Assembly: GCF_000834655.1 (NCBI RefSeq)
Contig: NZ_JXQQ01000008.1
Location: 186,001 to 250,000 of the forward strand
Direction: 5' to 3'
Length of the DNA: 64,000 nucleotides
Source: Variovorax paradoxus
GTDB taxonomy: Bacteria; Pseudomonadota; Gammaproteobacteria; Burkholderiales; Burkholderiaceae_C
Part shown: positions 19,088 through 27,788 of the stretch, piece after piece
Position numbering within the stretch: the stretch's first letter is position 1
Layout of the letters: every line of letters starts with the position of its first letter
Translations under genes and position numbers: made by a program
Notes under the pieces: model-generated
Database searches by the model: none
Told to the model about the DNA's origin: nothing
What the model saw: the letters and a program-made list of their open reading frames with translations, nothing else

Positions 19088-20452
19088 TCAGCGCTCTCTG
19101 GCCATGTCCGGATGCCAGCCGCGCGTTTTTCCGGGGTTCATCAAGCCCATCGGGTCGCTGCGCTTCTTGAACTCGATCTGCTGCGTGTCGATGGTCTTCA
19201 TGCCGCCGTCCTCGATGGTGACCACATGCGGGTTGAAGATCTGGCAGCCGCCTTGCGACTCGATCTCGCGGATCACCTCGTACTGGTGGGCCTCGCCCTT
19301 CCAGCGCACGAGCAGGATGCCGAAGGTGCCGCACTCGCCGCCCGCGCGCGCGAAATCCTGGTGCTGCAGCACGTCGTCGCCGAAGATCTGCAGGTGGCGC
19401 TCGACCACCGACGGATCGAACGGCTGCGCGTAGGCGACCTGCAGGTAGGTCCAGCCGCGGTCGGCCTTCAGCGCCTGCAGCGTCGTGTGGTTGAAGGCGC
19501 ACTCGTAGGCGGGCGGCAGGCCGTCGGCGAGCAGCTCGGCCTCGGTGCCCGCGACGGAGATCGTGCCGCCGTGCGCATCGGCGAGCGCGCGGAACTCGGC
19601 CATCGATTCGGGCGAGACCATGGTGAACACCGCATGTTGGTCGATCGGAAAACGGTCGCGCATCGCCGTGTAGTAGGGCGAGAAGCGCGCCTCCACCGTC
19701 GAGAGCAAAAAGATGTCGAGCGTCGGCGCCTGCGCCGCGATGCCGAAGTCGAGCGCGCCGCGGTAGGTCTCGAAGAGCACCGTGCAATGCACCCATTCGA
19801 CCGCCGGGCTCAGCGTCACTTCGACGTCGAGGATCACGCCGTTGGTGCCGTACGCGTGGTGCACCTGCTGGATCTCGTCGCCCTGCAGTTCGATGACGCG
19901 AGGCTCGCGCTCGACCGTCATTACGCGTGCGCGCAGCAGGTTGCCGGGGTCGCGCAGGATGCCGTGGCGGAACGACCCGATGCCGCCGAAGCCGCCCGCG
20001 ATGAAGCCGCCGATGCTGGCCACGTGCCAGGTCGAGGGCCACATGCGCAGCGCCTGCCCGGTCTCGCGCGCGGCGAGGTCGATGTCGTGCATGCGTGCGC
20101 CGGCTTCCACGCGCATGCGTCCGTCCTGGATGTCTAGCACGCGGCACATCTGCGTCACGTCGAGCACGATGCCGCCTTCGAGCGGCACGCACTGGCCGTA
20201 GTTGCCGGTACCGCCAGCGCGCACGGTGAGCGGCAGCTTCCACTTCGCGGCGACTGCTGCGGCTTGCCGCACGTCGTCCTCGGTGCTGACCTTGACCACG
20301 AGGTCGGCCACGCAGCCCGCGAGCTGCGCGGTGAGGATGGGGCTGTACCAGTAGAAGTCTTTCGAGAGCTGCTTGCGCTGGCTCGGCGCGGTGACGAGGT
20401 TGAGCCCGCGCAGGTCTTCGCGCACGGCGTCCCAGTCGATGACCGTGTGCAT
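19088..20452 (-). CDS. FAD-binding oxidoreductase (GlcD/VAO type)
   Basis: The protein has 454 residues. The PCMH-type FAD domain occupies roughly residues 40-230: VSTEDDVRQAAAVAA, then the pyrophosphate loop TVRAGGTGNYGQ, then GGFIAGGFGGIGSF. The C-terminal MNPGKTRGW is typical of glycolate-oxidase-like enzymes. It would oxidise an alcohol, 2-hydroxy acid or amine of the imported compound. I prefer the ATG at 20452, four bases after the permease stop, over a GTG at 20467. Placement between permease and SBP genes indicates that uptake and oxidation are co-expressed. Confidence 0.85.
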   Translation of the reverse strand: MHTVIDWDAVREDLRGLNLVTAPSQRKQLSKDFYWYSPILTAQLAGCVADLVVKVSTEDDVRQAAAVAAKWKLPLTVRAGGTGNYGQCVPLEGGIVLDVTQMCRVLDIQDGRMRVEAGARMHDIDLAARETGQALRMWPSTWHVASIGGFIAGGFGGIGSFRHGILRDPGNLLRARVMTVEREPRVIELQGDEIQQVHHAYGTNGVILDVEVTLSPAVEWVHCTVLFETYRGALDFGIAAQAPTLDIFLLSTVEARFSPYYTAMRDRFPIDQHAVFTMVSPESMAEFRALADAHGGTISVAGTEAELLADGLPPAYECAFNHTTLQALKADRGWTYLQVAYAQPFDPSVVERHLQIFGDDVLQHQDFARAGGECGTFGILLVRWKGEAHQYEVIREIESQGGCQIFNPHVVTIEDGGMKTIDTQQIEFKKRSDPMGLMNPGKTRGWHPDMARER

Positions 20453-20456
20453 CGGC

Positions 20457-21332
20457 CTAGCGTTCACGGCGCATTTCGCTTTCGTGCCAGTGGCCGAGCA
20501 CCATGCGCGACAACGCGGCGAACACGATGAAGATCACGATGCCGAGCAGAGACACCAAGAGCAGCGCCGCGAACATCATCGGGATCTCGGTGCGAAAACT
20601 CGATTCGAGAATGCGCGACGCCAGGCCCGTCTCCTTGCCCGCCGTGCCCGCAGTGAACTCCGCCACCACCGCGCCGATCAGGCTCAGCCCGCCCGCGATC
20701 TTCAAGCCCGCCATGAAATACGGCAGCGCGCTCGGCGCGAGCAGGTAGCGAAAGGTCTGCCACGGCGAGGCCTTGTAGAGCTGGAACAGGTCGCGCAGGT
20801 TGCTGTCCGCGCTCTTCAAGCCGATGACGGTGTTCGACAGGATCGGGAAGAACGCCACGATCCACGCGCACAGCAGCAGCGCCGCGGTGGTGCTCGATAC
20901 GTAGATCAGGATCAGCGGCGCGATCGCGATGATCGGCGTCACTTGCAGGATCACCGCGATCGGGAAGAGCCCGATCTCCACCCACTTGAAAAGCGCGAAC
21001 GCGATCGCCAGCAGCACGCCGCCGACGATGGCCGCCAGCAGCGCGAGCAGCGTGAGCTTCACGGTGAACCAGAGCGCGCTGGAGAGCGTGTCCCAGTTGT
21101 CGAACAGCGTCTTCAGGATGAGCGAGGGCGCGGGCAGGATGTAGTGCGGGATGTTGTTGGCGCGCACCGTCCATTCCCAGACGAGCAGCAGCAGCGCGAC
21201 GATGGCCGCGGGCACGACGATGCGCAGCAGCGATTCGCGCCGGCGCAGGCGGTCCTCGTGCGCGCGCAGCGAGGCCTCGGAGGGCGCCGCGTCGGCATCC
21301 GCCAGCACCACGGACTCAGTGATCGATGTCAT
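20457..21332 (-). CDS. ABC transporter permease (NitT/TauT type)
   Basis: The protein has 291 residues with about six membrane segments and a cytoplasmic N-terminal extension. The ATPase-contact EAA-type loop reads LYKASPWQTFRYLLAPSALPYFMAGLK. The gene overlaps the ATPase gene by 17 bases. It forms the membrane channel of the importer with the SBP at 17994 and the ATPase at 21316. Confidence 0.92.
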   Translation of the reverse strand: MTSITESVVLADADAAPSEASLRAHEDRLRRRESLLRIVVPAAIVALLLLVWEWTVRANNIPHYILPAPSLILKTLFDNWDTLSSALWFTVKLTLLALLAAIVGGVLLAIAFALFKWVEIGLFPIAVILQVTPIIAIAPLILIYVSSTTAALLLCAWIVAFFPILSNTVIGLKSADSNLRDLFQLYKASPWQTFRYLLAPSALPYFMAGLKIAGGLSLIGAVVAEFTAGTAGKETGLASRILESSFRTEIPMMFAALLLVSLLGIVIFIVFAALSRMVLGHWHESEMRRER

Positions 21333-22125
21333 GCAGCGCTCCGTGCAGGGATTGCGACACCGCGGTGCAGTGCGCGTTGTAGCGGCTCGAGGTGCGGAAT
21401 TCCTCGCCGCGCGGATAGGGCTCGTCGATGCGGATCTCGTCGATCACGCGGCCGGGACGCGCGGCCATCACCACGATGCGGTTCGACAGATACACCGACT
21501 CGTACACGCTGTGCGTGACGAACACCACCGAGAAGCGGTGCTCGCGCCAGATGGCGAGCAGGTCGTTGTTGAGCTTGATGCGCGTCATTTCGTCGAGCGC
21601 GGCGAAGGGCTCGTCCATCAGCAGCAGGCGCGGGTGCGTGACCAGCGCGCGCGCGATCGACACGCGCATCTTCATGCCGCCCGAGAGCTCGCGCGGGTAC
21701 ACGTCGGCAAAGCGCGAGAGGCCGACCATCTCCAGCACCTGCTGCACGACGGGCGCCGCCGCATCGCGGCTCTGGCCGGCCAGCTTGAGCGGCAGCCACA
21801 CGTTGTCGAACACCTTGGCCCAGGGCATGAGCGTGGGCTCCTGGAACACGAAGCCCAGGTCGCGGTCGCTCTTGCTGTCCTTGGCCGCGCCGGTGTTGGC
21901 GCCGGACCAGTGCATGTCGCCCGAGCTGAGCCGGGTGAGGCCGGCAATGAGCCGCAGCGCCGTGCTCTTGCCGCAGCCCGAGGGGCCGAGGAAGCTGATG
22001 AAGTCGTGCTCGCCGATGTCCAGCGTCATGCCCTGCAGCGCGAGCGTGCCGTTGGCGAAACGCTTGCTGACGTGGCGCAGGCTGACCAGCGGCGGGGTGG
22101 GGATGGATGGCGTGTGAATTTCCAT
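21316..22125 (-). CDS. ABC transporter ATP-binding protein (NitT/TauT type)
   Basis: The protein has 269 residues. Walker A is GPSGCGKST, the Q-loop is VFQEPTLMPW, the signature is LSGGMKMR, Walker B is RLLLMDEPFAALDE, and the switch His is in VFVTHSVYE. It is of the SsuB/TauB kind and powers the permease at 20457. The gap upstream (22126-22284) separates it from the creatininase gene and contains two small palindromes plus a dispersed repeat, so it could have its own promoter. Confidence 0.93.
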   Translation of the reverse strand: MEIHTPSIPTPPLVSLRHVSKRFANGTLALQGMTLDIGEHDFISFLGPSGCGKSTALRLIAGLTRLSSGDMHWSGANTGAAKDSKSDRDLGFVFQEPTLMPWAKVFDNVWLPLKLAGQSRDAAAPVVQQVLEMVGLSRFADVYPRELSGGMKMRVSIARALVTHPRLLLMDEPFAALDEMTRIKLNNDLLAIWREHRFSVVFVTHSVYESVYLSNRIVVMAARPGRVIDEIRIDEPYPRGEEFRTSSRYNAHCTAVSQSLHGALHDIDH

Positions 22126-22129
22126 GGGA

Positions 22130-22158
22130 GTTCGAATCCGAACGTCAGTGACTCACTG
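22130..22158. promoter_or_regulatory. Two short palindromes just upstream of the ABC ATPase gene
   Basis: GTTCG-AATC-CGAAC (22130-22143) and CAGTGA-C-TCACTG (22146-22158) lie side by side 5-33 bases before the ATPase start on the minus strand. They could be operator half-sites or a structured leader. Function is not shown by sequence. Confidence 0.35.
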
Positions 22159-22190
22159 TGCTGCGTGTGGCCTGCAATGCAAAGCCAGAC

Positions 22191-22281
22191 ACACCACGGA
22201 AACGGCTTTGCCGGGCCGCAGGTGCGTCCCCCTGCAAGGGGGTTGGCGAAGCGACACGAAGTGCGCGAAGACGGGGGGTGA
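22191..22281 (-). repeat. Dispersed 3'-end repeat, copy 2
   Basis: Read on the minus strand it starts four bases after the creatininase stop. It carries the GCGCAC-TTC-GTG-T-CGC hairpin, a CCCCC/GGGGG hairpin and the distal stem. In that stem the outer pairs read CGCACC/GGTGTG instead of AACACC/GGTGTT, and GCGG pairs with CCGT, so pairing is kept despite base changes. Confidence 0.85.
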
Positions 22282-22284
22282 GCT

Positions 22285-23106
22285 TCATTTCCAGGCGGGT
22301 TCGTTGGCGAGGCGCGAGAGCGGGAAGCGGTCCACCTCGTGCAGCAGTTCGACGAAGCGGCGGCCCACATGGTCGAGCACCGCGGCGCCCTTCTCGGCGG
22401 TGGCGCGCGTGGCATCGCCGGCCGCGCCCGATGGGTTGATGTCGTGCATCTGCCAGCCGAGCTTGCCGCTGGGGGTGATCGAGAGGAACTTGTTCTCCGC
22501 GGCGAGTTGCTCGGTCATCGAACTGAAGTTCTGGAACTGGTCGCGGCGCACGCAGTCGGGCGTGAGGTGCAGCATCACCGAGCTCTCCAGGTCGCCCGCA
22601 TGGATGCCGTGCTTTCCCTCGTGCGCGGTGAAAAGGCCTTCGGGCAGGCCCAGCGTGTACCAGTTGGCGGCCACGACCATCATGTCGTGCTCCTCGCGCA
22701 GGTCGCGCGCGACGATGTCCATCACGCTCATCTGGCCGCCGTGGCTGTTGTAGAGCACGAGCTTGCGCACGCCGGCCTTCGCGACGCAGGCGCCGATGTC
22801 CTTCCACAGCGAGATCAGCGTGTTCGCCGACACGGTGAGCGTGCCCGGGTAGCGCGAATGCTCGTTGCTCTTGCCGTAGGGCACGGTGGGGAGAAACAGC
22901 ACCGGCAGGTCGTCGGGGAGGTGCGGGAGCGTCGCGCGCACCATGCCGTCGATCGTGGCGGTGTCGGTGGACATCGGCAGGTGCGGGCCGTGCTGCTCGG
23001 TGGCGCCTACCGGCAGCACGGCGATGAGCCGTTCGCGGTTCAGGCGGGAGAACTCTTCGCTGGTCAGGTCGGACCAGAAGCGGCTGCGCAGTTTGGGCGG
23101 ATTCAT
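22285..23106 (-). CDS. Creatininase-family amidohydrolase
   Basis: The protein has 273 residues. Metal-binding motifs of the creatininase/FAPy-deformylase family are present: PVGATEQHGPHLPMSTD (Glu, His, Asp), YNSHGG, and GIHAGDLESSVML with the late Glu. Members hydrolyse lactam or formamide bonds (creatinine, N-formyl compounds). It is the first gene of the minus-strand block with the ABC importer, FAD oxidase and reductases, so the imported compound probably has an amide or lactam. True creatininase activity cannot be concluded because no creatinase follows. Confidence 0.85.
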   Translation of the reverse strand: MNPPKLRSRFWSDLTSEEFSRLNRERLIAVLPVGATEQHGPHLPMSTDTATIDGMVRATLPHLPDDLPVLFLPTVPYGKSNEHSRYPGTLTVSANTLISLWKDIGACVAKAGVRKLVLYNSHGGQMSVMDIVARDLREEHDMMVVAANWYTLGLPEGLFTAHEGKHGIHAGDLESSVMLHLTPDCVRRDQFQNFSSMTEQLAAENKFLSITPSGKLGWQMHDINPSGAAGDATRATAEKGAAVLDHVGRRFVELLHEVDRFPLSRLANEPAWK

Positions 23107-23133
23107 CGGGGTGTACCTCGTGACGCGACGGCC

Positions 23134-23154
23134 GGATGATGACTTAAATCATCC
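23134..23154. promoter_or_regulatory. Perfect 7+7 dyad upstream of the creatininase gene
   Basis: GGATGAT (23134-23140) and ATCATCC (23148-23154) flank a seven-base spacer, 28 bases before the creatininase start. Size and symmetry suit a TetR-family operator, and the operon ends with a tetR gene. Linking the two is inference. Confidence 0.5.
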
Positions 23155-23221
23155 ATTCGGTCAAAAAAAGTAGCTCCGCAATTACCCGTACGCCTGTGCA
23201 GCCTTCCGAAGCTGCCATCCA

Positions 23222-23236
23222 AACCAGATCAACTGG
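23222..23236 (-). terminator. Weak hairpin after the autotransporter gene
   Basis: On the minus strand ACCAG-TTGAT-CTGGT follows the autotransporter stop by about 14 bases and is followed by TTGG. The five-pair stem and lack of a T-run make it a weak candidate. Confidence 0.3.
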
Positions 23237-23250
23237 TCAACGACGCACGG

Positions 23251-25866
23251 CTACCAGCTCAGCCGCATTCCCACCTGTCCCTGCATGCCGGACTGCTCGC
23301 CGTCGTTGCCGATGGCCCGCGTATAGGCGAGCCCGCCGTACACCGCCACCGTCTTGTTCACCTGCCCGACCACGCCCGCGCCGACTTCGAGCGCGCTCGC
23401 GTTGCGGCGGTTGCCGACCTGGTCGGTCGGGCCGAAGAAGAGCGCGTTGGTGCCGCTGAAGGTGTGCCAGAGGTTGGCCTTGAGATACGGCTTCCAGGTG
23501 CCGCCGGCGGCGCTGAAGCGGCCTTCCAGCCGCGCGCCGAGGCGCCCGGTGACGGCGTTGTCGCGCTGGAAGCGCACGGTGGAGAGGCCATCGTCGAAAT
23601 CGTCGACCGAGCTGCGCTGCCAGATCAGCTGCACCTGCGGCTGCAGCGAGACGTTGTCGCCGAGCGCGAAGGGGTAGCCGGCTTCGAGCGAGGCGGTGAT
23701 CGTCTTGCCGTGCGGCCGGCCGCCGCGCCCGAGCGTGGACTGCGCCTCGGTCTTGAAGCGCGTGGCCATGAGCACGGCATCGCTGTACCAGCCGCTCGCG
23801 GCGACGCGGGTCCAGTACGCGCCGAGGCTGTAGCCCTCCACGCTCAGGCGGCCGGTGGCTGCATTGGTCGCGCCGCCCGCCACGCCGCTGGTGTCGCCGC
23901 TTGCGCGCGTGTAGCCGCCGAGCAGGCCGACGCGGTGGCGCCCGCCCGAGGCATCGGTGCCTGCGAGGAAATCGTGGCCCAGCTGAAGCCCGTGGATGTT
24001 GCCGTCGAACTGCGGATTCGCATCGCCACGCAGGCGCTGGCGCGTGCTCTCGCCGAACACGCGGCCCCACGACGCCTGTCGGCCTTCGTCGCTTGCAAGC
24101 AGTTGCTGGTCGCCCTGCCGGTCGTGAAAGCTGCCCAGCTGCGCGAGCCCGAGCTGGCGCACCACGAGCGGCACGCTGCTGTAGAGCGCCACCTCGGGCC
24201 GGTACAGCTTGACCTGCTCGACGGCAGGCGCCGGCGCGCCCGGCACGGTCGGTGTTTCGGCGATGACCTCGTACGCTTCGGCGAGCGAGCCCACCACCAC
24301 GCCGCCGACCAGGAAGCCGTTGTTGCGCAGGTACCAGTTGTCCGGGTTGTTGCCGGCCGCGCCGCCGCGGAAGAGGCGGTAGGTGTACGCGCCGGCCTCG
24401 ACCGGCTGCGTGAGCGAGAACGCGCGGTCTGCCGTGGTGCCGCCGTTGACCGTCTGCACCACCAGGATGCCGTCGGCCAGCGTCGGCGCACCCAGGCCCC
24501 CGCGGTTGACCACGCGGATCGCGGTGTCCCCCAAGGCCGCGCCGCCGTCGATCACCAACCGGTCGGACGGCGCGTTGTCGCCGGCCAGCACGGTGTTGAT
24601 CTGCATCAGCGCGCCGTTGCCCAGGTAGTTGCCGCGCACCGTGAAGGCGCCGAAGTTCACGCCGTCGTTCGGGCCGGGCAGGAGCGTGCCCTGGTTCGTC
24701 ACGTTGCCGGCGAAGGTGCCGGTGCCGGCCACCGTGGTGCCGGGGAGCACGGCGATCACCGGGCTCGTCAGCGTCGCGGGCAGGTTGAAGCGGCCCGACT
24801 CGATGCGTATGCCGTCCGAGAAGCTCGCATCGGTGAGCCACGACCATTCGGCGCCGCGCATCGTCAGATTCTGAAAATTGCGGAAGGCGTTGTCCACGGT
24901 GCCGCTGCCTTCGAGGAAGGTGTTCGCGATCGCGTTGCCGCCGTCGGCGCCGCCGCGGATGACCGAGCCGGTCTGCAATATCAGCGTGCCGTTGCCGAGG
25001 GCGCCCATGTAGATCGCGTCGTTGTTGCCTGCCCCGCCGTGGCCTTCGATGGTGCCCGCATTGACCAGCACGTCGTTGCCGTTCTGGCCGCGGTAGCCGT
25101 AGCCGTTGGCGCTCGACAGCAGCGCGCCGGCCCGGTTCTCCACGCGCGAGAAGAAGCTCAGCCCGAGCGTGTTGGCATGCACCGCGTCGGCGCCGCCCGA
25201 GGGCGAGTTGGCGCCCGTGGTCGCGATGGTGCCGGTGTTGACGAGCAGGTTGGCCACGAGGTTGCCGCCCTGCAGGTAGACGCCCTTGGCCGAGTTGCCG
25301 CTGGTCGTGATGGTGCCGTTGTTGACGACGGTGTTGCCCGGCCCGAGCGTGGAGACGCCGTGCGAGCTGCCGCCCGTGGTGGCGATGGTGCCGTTGTTGG
25401 TGATGAGCGTGCGCGTGCTGCTGTTCGACGTCACCAGGATGCCCGAGGTGCCGCCGCTCGTGGTGCGGATGGCGCCGTTGTTGGTCATCTGGTTGTCGTT
25501 GCCCGTGGCGACCAGCGCCGCGCGTGCCGAGCCCGAGCCGCCCGAGACGGTGATGGTGCCGTTGTTCGTGAGGGTGCTGGCATCGCGCACCAGGAGGGCC
25601 TGCGTGGCGTTGGTGCTCAGCGTGGCGCCGCTGTCCACGGTGATGGCCACGCCGGTGCTGCCCGGCGCGGCGATCACGCTGGCCGAGCCGGTCGTCGCGC
25701 CGCTGCAGACCACGCTCTGGCCCGTGCCGGGCGTGGCGGTGGGTCCGCAGGCCGCGCCGGCGGTGCCGCCCGCCAGTCCCGCGAGGGCCGCCGCGAGCCA
25801 GGGAAGCCGCGAGAGATGGAATGCCGGAATCCGGCAGGAAGATCGGGCGCGCTGCTCCAGACGCAT
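23251..25866 (-). CDS. Autotransporter with C-terminal outer-membrane beta-barrel
   Basis: The protein has 871 residues. After a signal peptide (LPWLAAALAGLAGGTAGA, cleavage near residue 38) comes a Gly/Thr/Asn-rich passenger. It is built of repeated short beta-helix turns with recurring NNGTI..T.G motifs over about residues 60-300, then linker regions to about 590. The last about 280 residues form the type V beta-barrel, ending in the aromatic GMRLSW. The passenger resembles adhesin-like beta-helices with no catalytic triad that I can see. A GGAG ribosome-binding site supports the start at 25866. Role in surface adhesion or aggregation is inferred. Confidence 0.9.
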   Translation of the reverse strand: MRLEQRARSSCRIPAFHLSRLPWLAAALAGLAGGTAGAACGPTATPGTGQSVVCSGATTGSASVIAAPGSTGVAITVDSGATLSTNATQALLVRDASTLTNNGTITVSGGSGSARAALVATGNDNQMTNNGAIRTTSGGTSGILVTSNSSTRTLITNNGTIATTGGSSHGVSTLGPGNTVVNNGTITTSGNSAKGVYLQGGNLVANLLVNTGTIATTGANSPSGGADAVHANTLGLSFFSRVENRAGALLSSANGYGYRGQNGNDVLVNAGTIEGHGGAGNNDAIYMGALGNGTLILQTGSVIRGGADGGNAIANTFLEGSGTVDNAFRNFQNLTMRGAEWSWLTDASFSDGIRIESGRFNLPATLTSPVIAVLPGTTVAGTGTFAGNVTNQGTLLPGPNDGVNFGAFTVRGNYLGNGALMQINTVLAGDNAPSDRLVIDGGAALGDTAIRVVNRGGLGAPTLADGILVVQTVNGGTTADRAFSLTQPVEAGAYTYRLFRGGAAGNNPDNWYLRNNGFLVGGVVVGSLAEAYEVIAETPTVPGAPAPAVEQVKLYRPEVALYSSVPLVVRQLGLAQLGSFHDRQGDQQLLASDEGRQASWGRVFGESTRQRLRGDANPQFDGNIHGLQLGHDFLAGTDASGGRHRVGLLGGYTRASGDTSGVAGGATNAATGRLSVEGYSLGAYWTRVAASGWYSDAVLMATRFKTEAQSTLGRGGRPHGKTITASLEAGYPFALGDNVSLQPQVQLIWQRSSVDDFDDGLSTVRFQRDNAVTGRLGARLEGRFSAAGGTWKPYLKANLWHTFSGTNALFFGPTDQVGNRRNASALEVGAGVVGQVNKTVAVYGGLAYTRAIGNDGEQSGMQGQVGMRLSW

Positions 25867-26002
25867 GTCCTTGCTCCTTCTTGTTCTTGCACGGCCGCAG
25901 GGGCCTGGTGCGGCCCATTATTCAGTGCAATTAACAATCGGGAAACCCGCAAACTTCCGTACTCACCCCGGGCGCGGCCCCGTCTGCGGCGGCGGCCGCC
26001 CG

Positions 26003-27628
26003 TCAGCGCCGCACGATGTAGCGCGTGACCACCGGCTGCGTTTCGCCAATGTGAAACGCCAGCCGGCGCTCGCGCAGCGCCATGTCGCTCGCGGTCGCGC
26101 GGTTGAACCGGCGCAGGTGATCGGTCCACGATTCGTCCACGATCTGCTCCACGTAGCGGCTGGGCTGCGCGATGTCGTGCAGCAGTTCCCAGCCGATGGC
26201 GCCCTGGCTCAGCCGTGCGCGGCGCGTCTGCTGCATGACGATGTGGAAGGCCGCGGCGCGCGCCGGCTCGATGAGGTATTCGACCGTGATCACCACGCGC
26301 CCTTCTTCCTGCGGCGCCTCGGCCGGCGGGCCGGCGGCCCAGCCGGCTTCGGCGGGGCTGGTGTCGTCCTCGCCGGTCACGTCGGTCACCCAGCGCAGGG
26401 CCGCGAGCATCATCAGCGTGCCGCTCACGGCGGCCACCGCCAGGCTGAGGTTCAGCGCGGTGACGGTCGCCACCTGGCCCCAGATGGCCGCGCCGATCGC
26501 GCTCGCACCCATGATGGCCATCTGGTACATCGACATGCCGCGCGCCCGCACCCAGTCGGGCAGTGCGAGCTGCGCCGACACCGAGAGCGAATTGGCCACC
26601 GTGATCCACGCCATGCCGCCGAAGAACATCGCCGGCACCGCCACCCATGCATTGGGCGCGAAGGCCATCACCGCCGTGGCGGCCGACTGCAGCAGCGTGC
26701 CGCGCAGCACCAGCTGGTCGCGCCCGAGCGCCTGGCGCAGCCGCGGCAGGAACAGCACCGCGATGATCGCGCCCATGCCCATCGCGGCCAAGAGCAGCGT
26801 GAAGGTGCCCGCGTCGCCGCCCTTGAGGTTACGCGCCAGCAGCGGCAGCAGCGCGAGCAGCGCCGTCGAGTGGAAAAAGAAGATGGAGATGCGCGTCAAC
26901 ACCGCCCGCATGCGCTGCGACTGCCGCACGAACTGCACGCCCACGCGCATCGCGCTCACGAGCTTCTCGCGGCCCAGCGGATTGGGCGTGTGCTCGCGCC
27001 GCCAGCGCAGCACCACGAAGCCCGAGGCCACCGACAGCACCGCGTTGAGCGCGAATACCCAAATCGTGCCGGCGCTCGCGATCAGCATGCCGGCCGTGAG
27101 CGGGCCGACGATGCGCGAGGCGTTCATCGCGATGCCGTTCAGGCCCAGCGCCGCCGGCAGCTGCGGGCGCGGCACGAGCTCCGGCACGATGGCCGAGAAC
27201 ACCGGCCAGCGCAGCGCCAGGCCGATGCCGTTCGCGAAGGTGAGCGCCAGCAGGAGCGGCGCGGTCATGAGGTCGAGCGCCAGCGCCGCGCACAGCACGA
27301 TGGCCGTGCCGGCCAGCCAGAACTGCGTGGCGACCAGCCAGCGCCTGCGATCGAGGATGTCGGCCAGCGCGCCGCTCGGAAGGCCCAGCAGAAAGACGGG
27401 CAAGGTGGAGGCCGACTGCACCAGCGCGACCCAGATCGGCGAGGTGGTCAGCGAGGTCATCATCCACGCCGCGGCCACATCGTTCATCCACATGCAGATG
27501 TTGGCGATGAGCCAGGTGCTCCACAGCATGCGGAACACGGGGAGCTTCAGGGGCTCGAGGGCCGCGAACTTCGAGGGCTGCGGCCGCGTGGGCGGAAGGG
27601 GTGTCTCTTCGGTCGTTATCGGTGGCAT
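26003..27628 (-). CDS. MFS_3 (EntS-like) exporter with C-terminal ABM-like domain
   Basis: The protein has 541 residues. About 12 transmembrane helices cover residues 25-420 (FRMLWSTWLIANICMWMND at the start, PSGALADILDRRRW in the first loop) and identify the enterobactin-exporter-like MFS_3 branch. The last about 100 residues are soluble: RVVITVEYLIEPARAAAFHIVMQQ onwards resembles a dimeric alpha/beta-barrel monooxygenase-like domain often found at the end of this family. Its substrate is unknown and no siderophore genes are near. Confidence 0.85.
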   Translation of the reverse strand: MPPITTEETPLPPTRPQPSKFAALEPLKLPVFRMLWSTWLIANICMWMNDVAAAWMMTSLTTSPIWVALVQSASTLPVFLLGLPSGALADILDRRRWLVATQFWLAGTAIVLCAALALDLMTAPLLLALTFANGIGLALRWPVFSAIVPELVPRPQLPAALGLNGIAMNASRIVGPLTAGMLIASAGTIWVFALNAVLSVASGFVVLRWRREHTPNPLGREKLVSAMRVGVQFVRQSQRMRAVLTRISIFFFHSTALLALLPLLARNLKGGDAGTFTLLLAAMGMGAIIAVLFLPRLRQALGRDQLVLRGTLLQSAATAVMAFAPNAWVAVPAMFFGGMAWITVANSLSVSAQLALPDWVRARGMSMYQMAIMGASAIGAAIWGQVATVTALNLSLAVAAVSGTLMMLAALRWVTDVTGEDDTSPAEAGWAAGPPAEAPQEEGRVVITVEYLIEPARAAAFHIVMQQTRRARLSQGAIGWELLHDIAQPSRYVEQIVDESWTDHLRRFNRATASDMALRERRLAFHIGETQPVVTRYIVRR

Positions 27629-27690
27629 GTGGCGCTATTGTGGCGCCGGTGGGTTCGGGCACATGCGCAGGGCACCCACTCTTTCCCTTC

Positions 27691-27786
27691 CAGGAACACC
27701 GCGGAACCGGCTTTGCCGGGCCGCTGTTGCTGCCGCTGGTGAGGCGGAAGGAGAAGCGACACGAAGTGCGCGAAGCCTGGGGATGA
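27691..27786 (-). repeat. Dispersed 3'-end repeat, copy 3
   Basis: On the minus strand it begins within a few bases of the stop of the amino acid permease gene. The head hairpin and distal CCGGC-AAA-GCCGG stem are conserved. The central hairpin, CCCC/GGGG in other copies, is CCGC/GCGG here, a paired change that preserves the stem. Confidence 0.82.
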
Positions 27787-27788
27787 GC

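Noticed and set aside
17994..22125. A thiamine (TPP) riboswitch before the NMT1/THI5-like importer
   Set aside because: I saw no TPP-box-like conserved strings upstream of the SBP or ATPase genes.
22285..23106. Calling the creatininase-family gene true creatininase
   Set aside because: No creatinase or sarcosine oxidase genes accompany it and the family includes other amidases.
25280..25620. Repetitive-looking DNA in the autotransporter as a CRISPR or tandem repeat array
   Set aside because: The periodicity reflects beta-helix turns in the protein (NNGTI-type motifs); there are no regular identical repeats with unique spacers.
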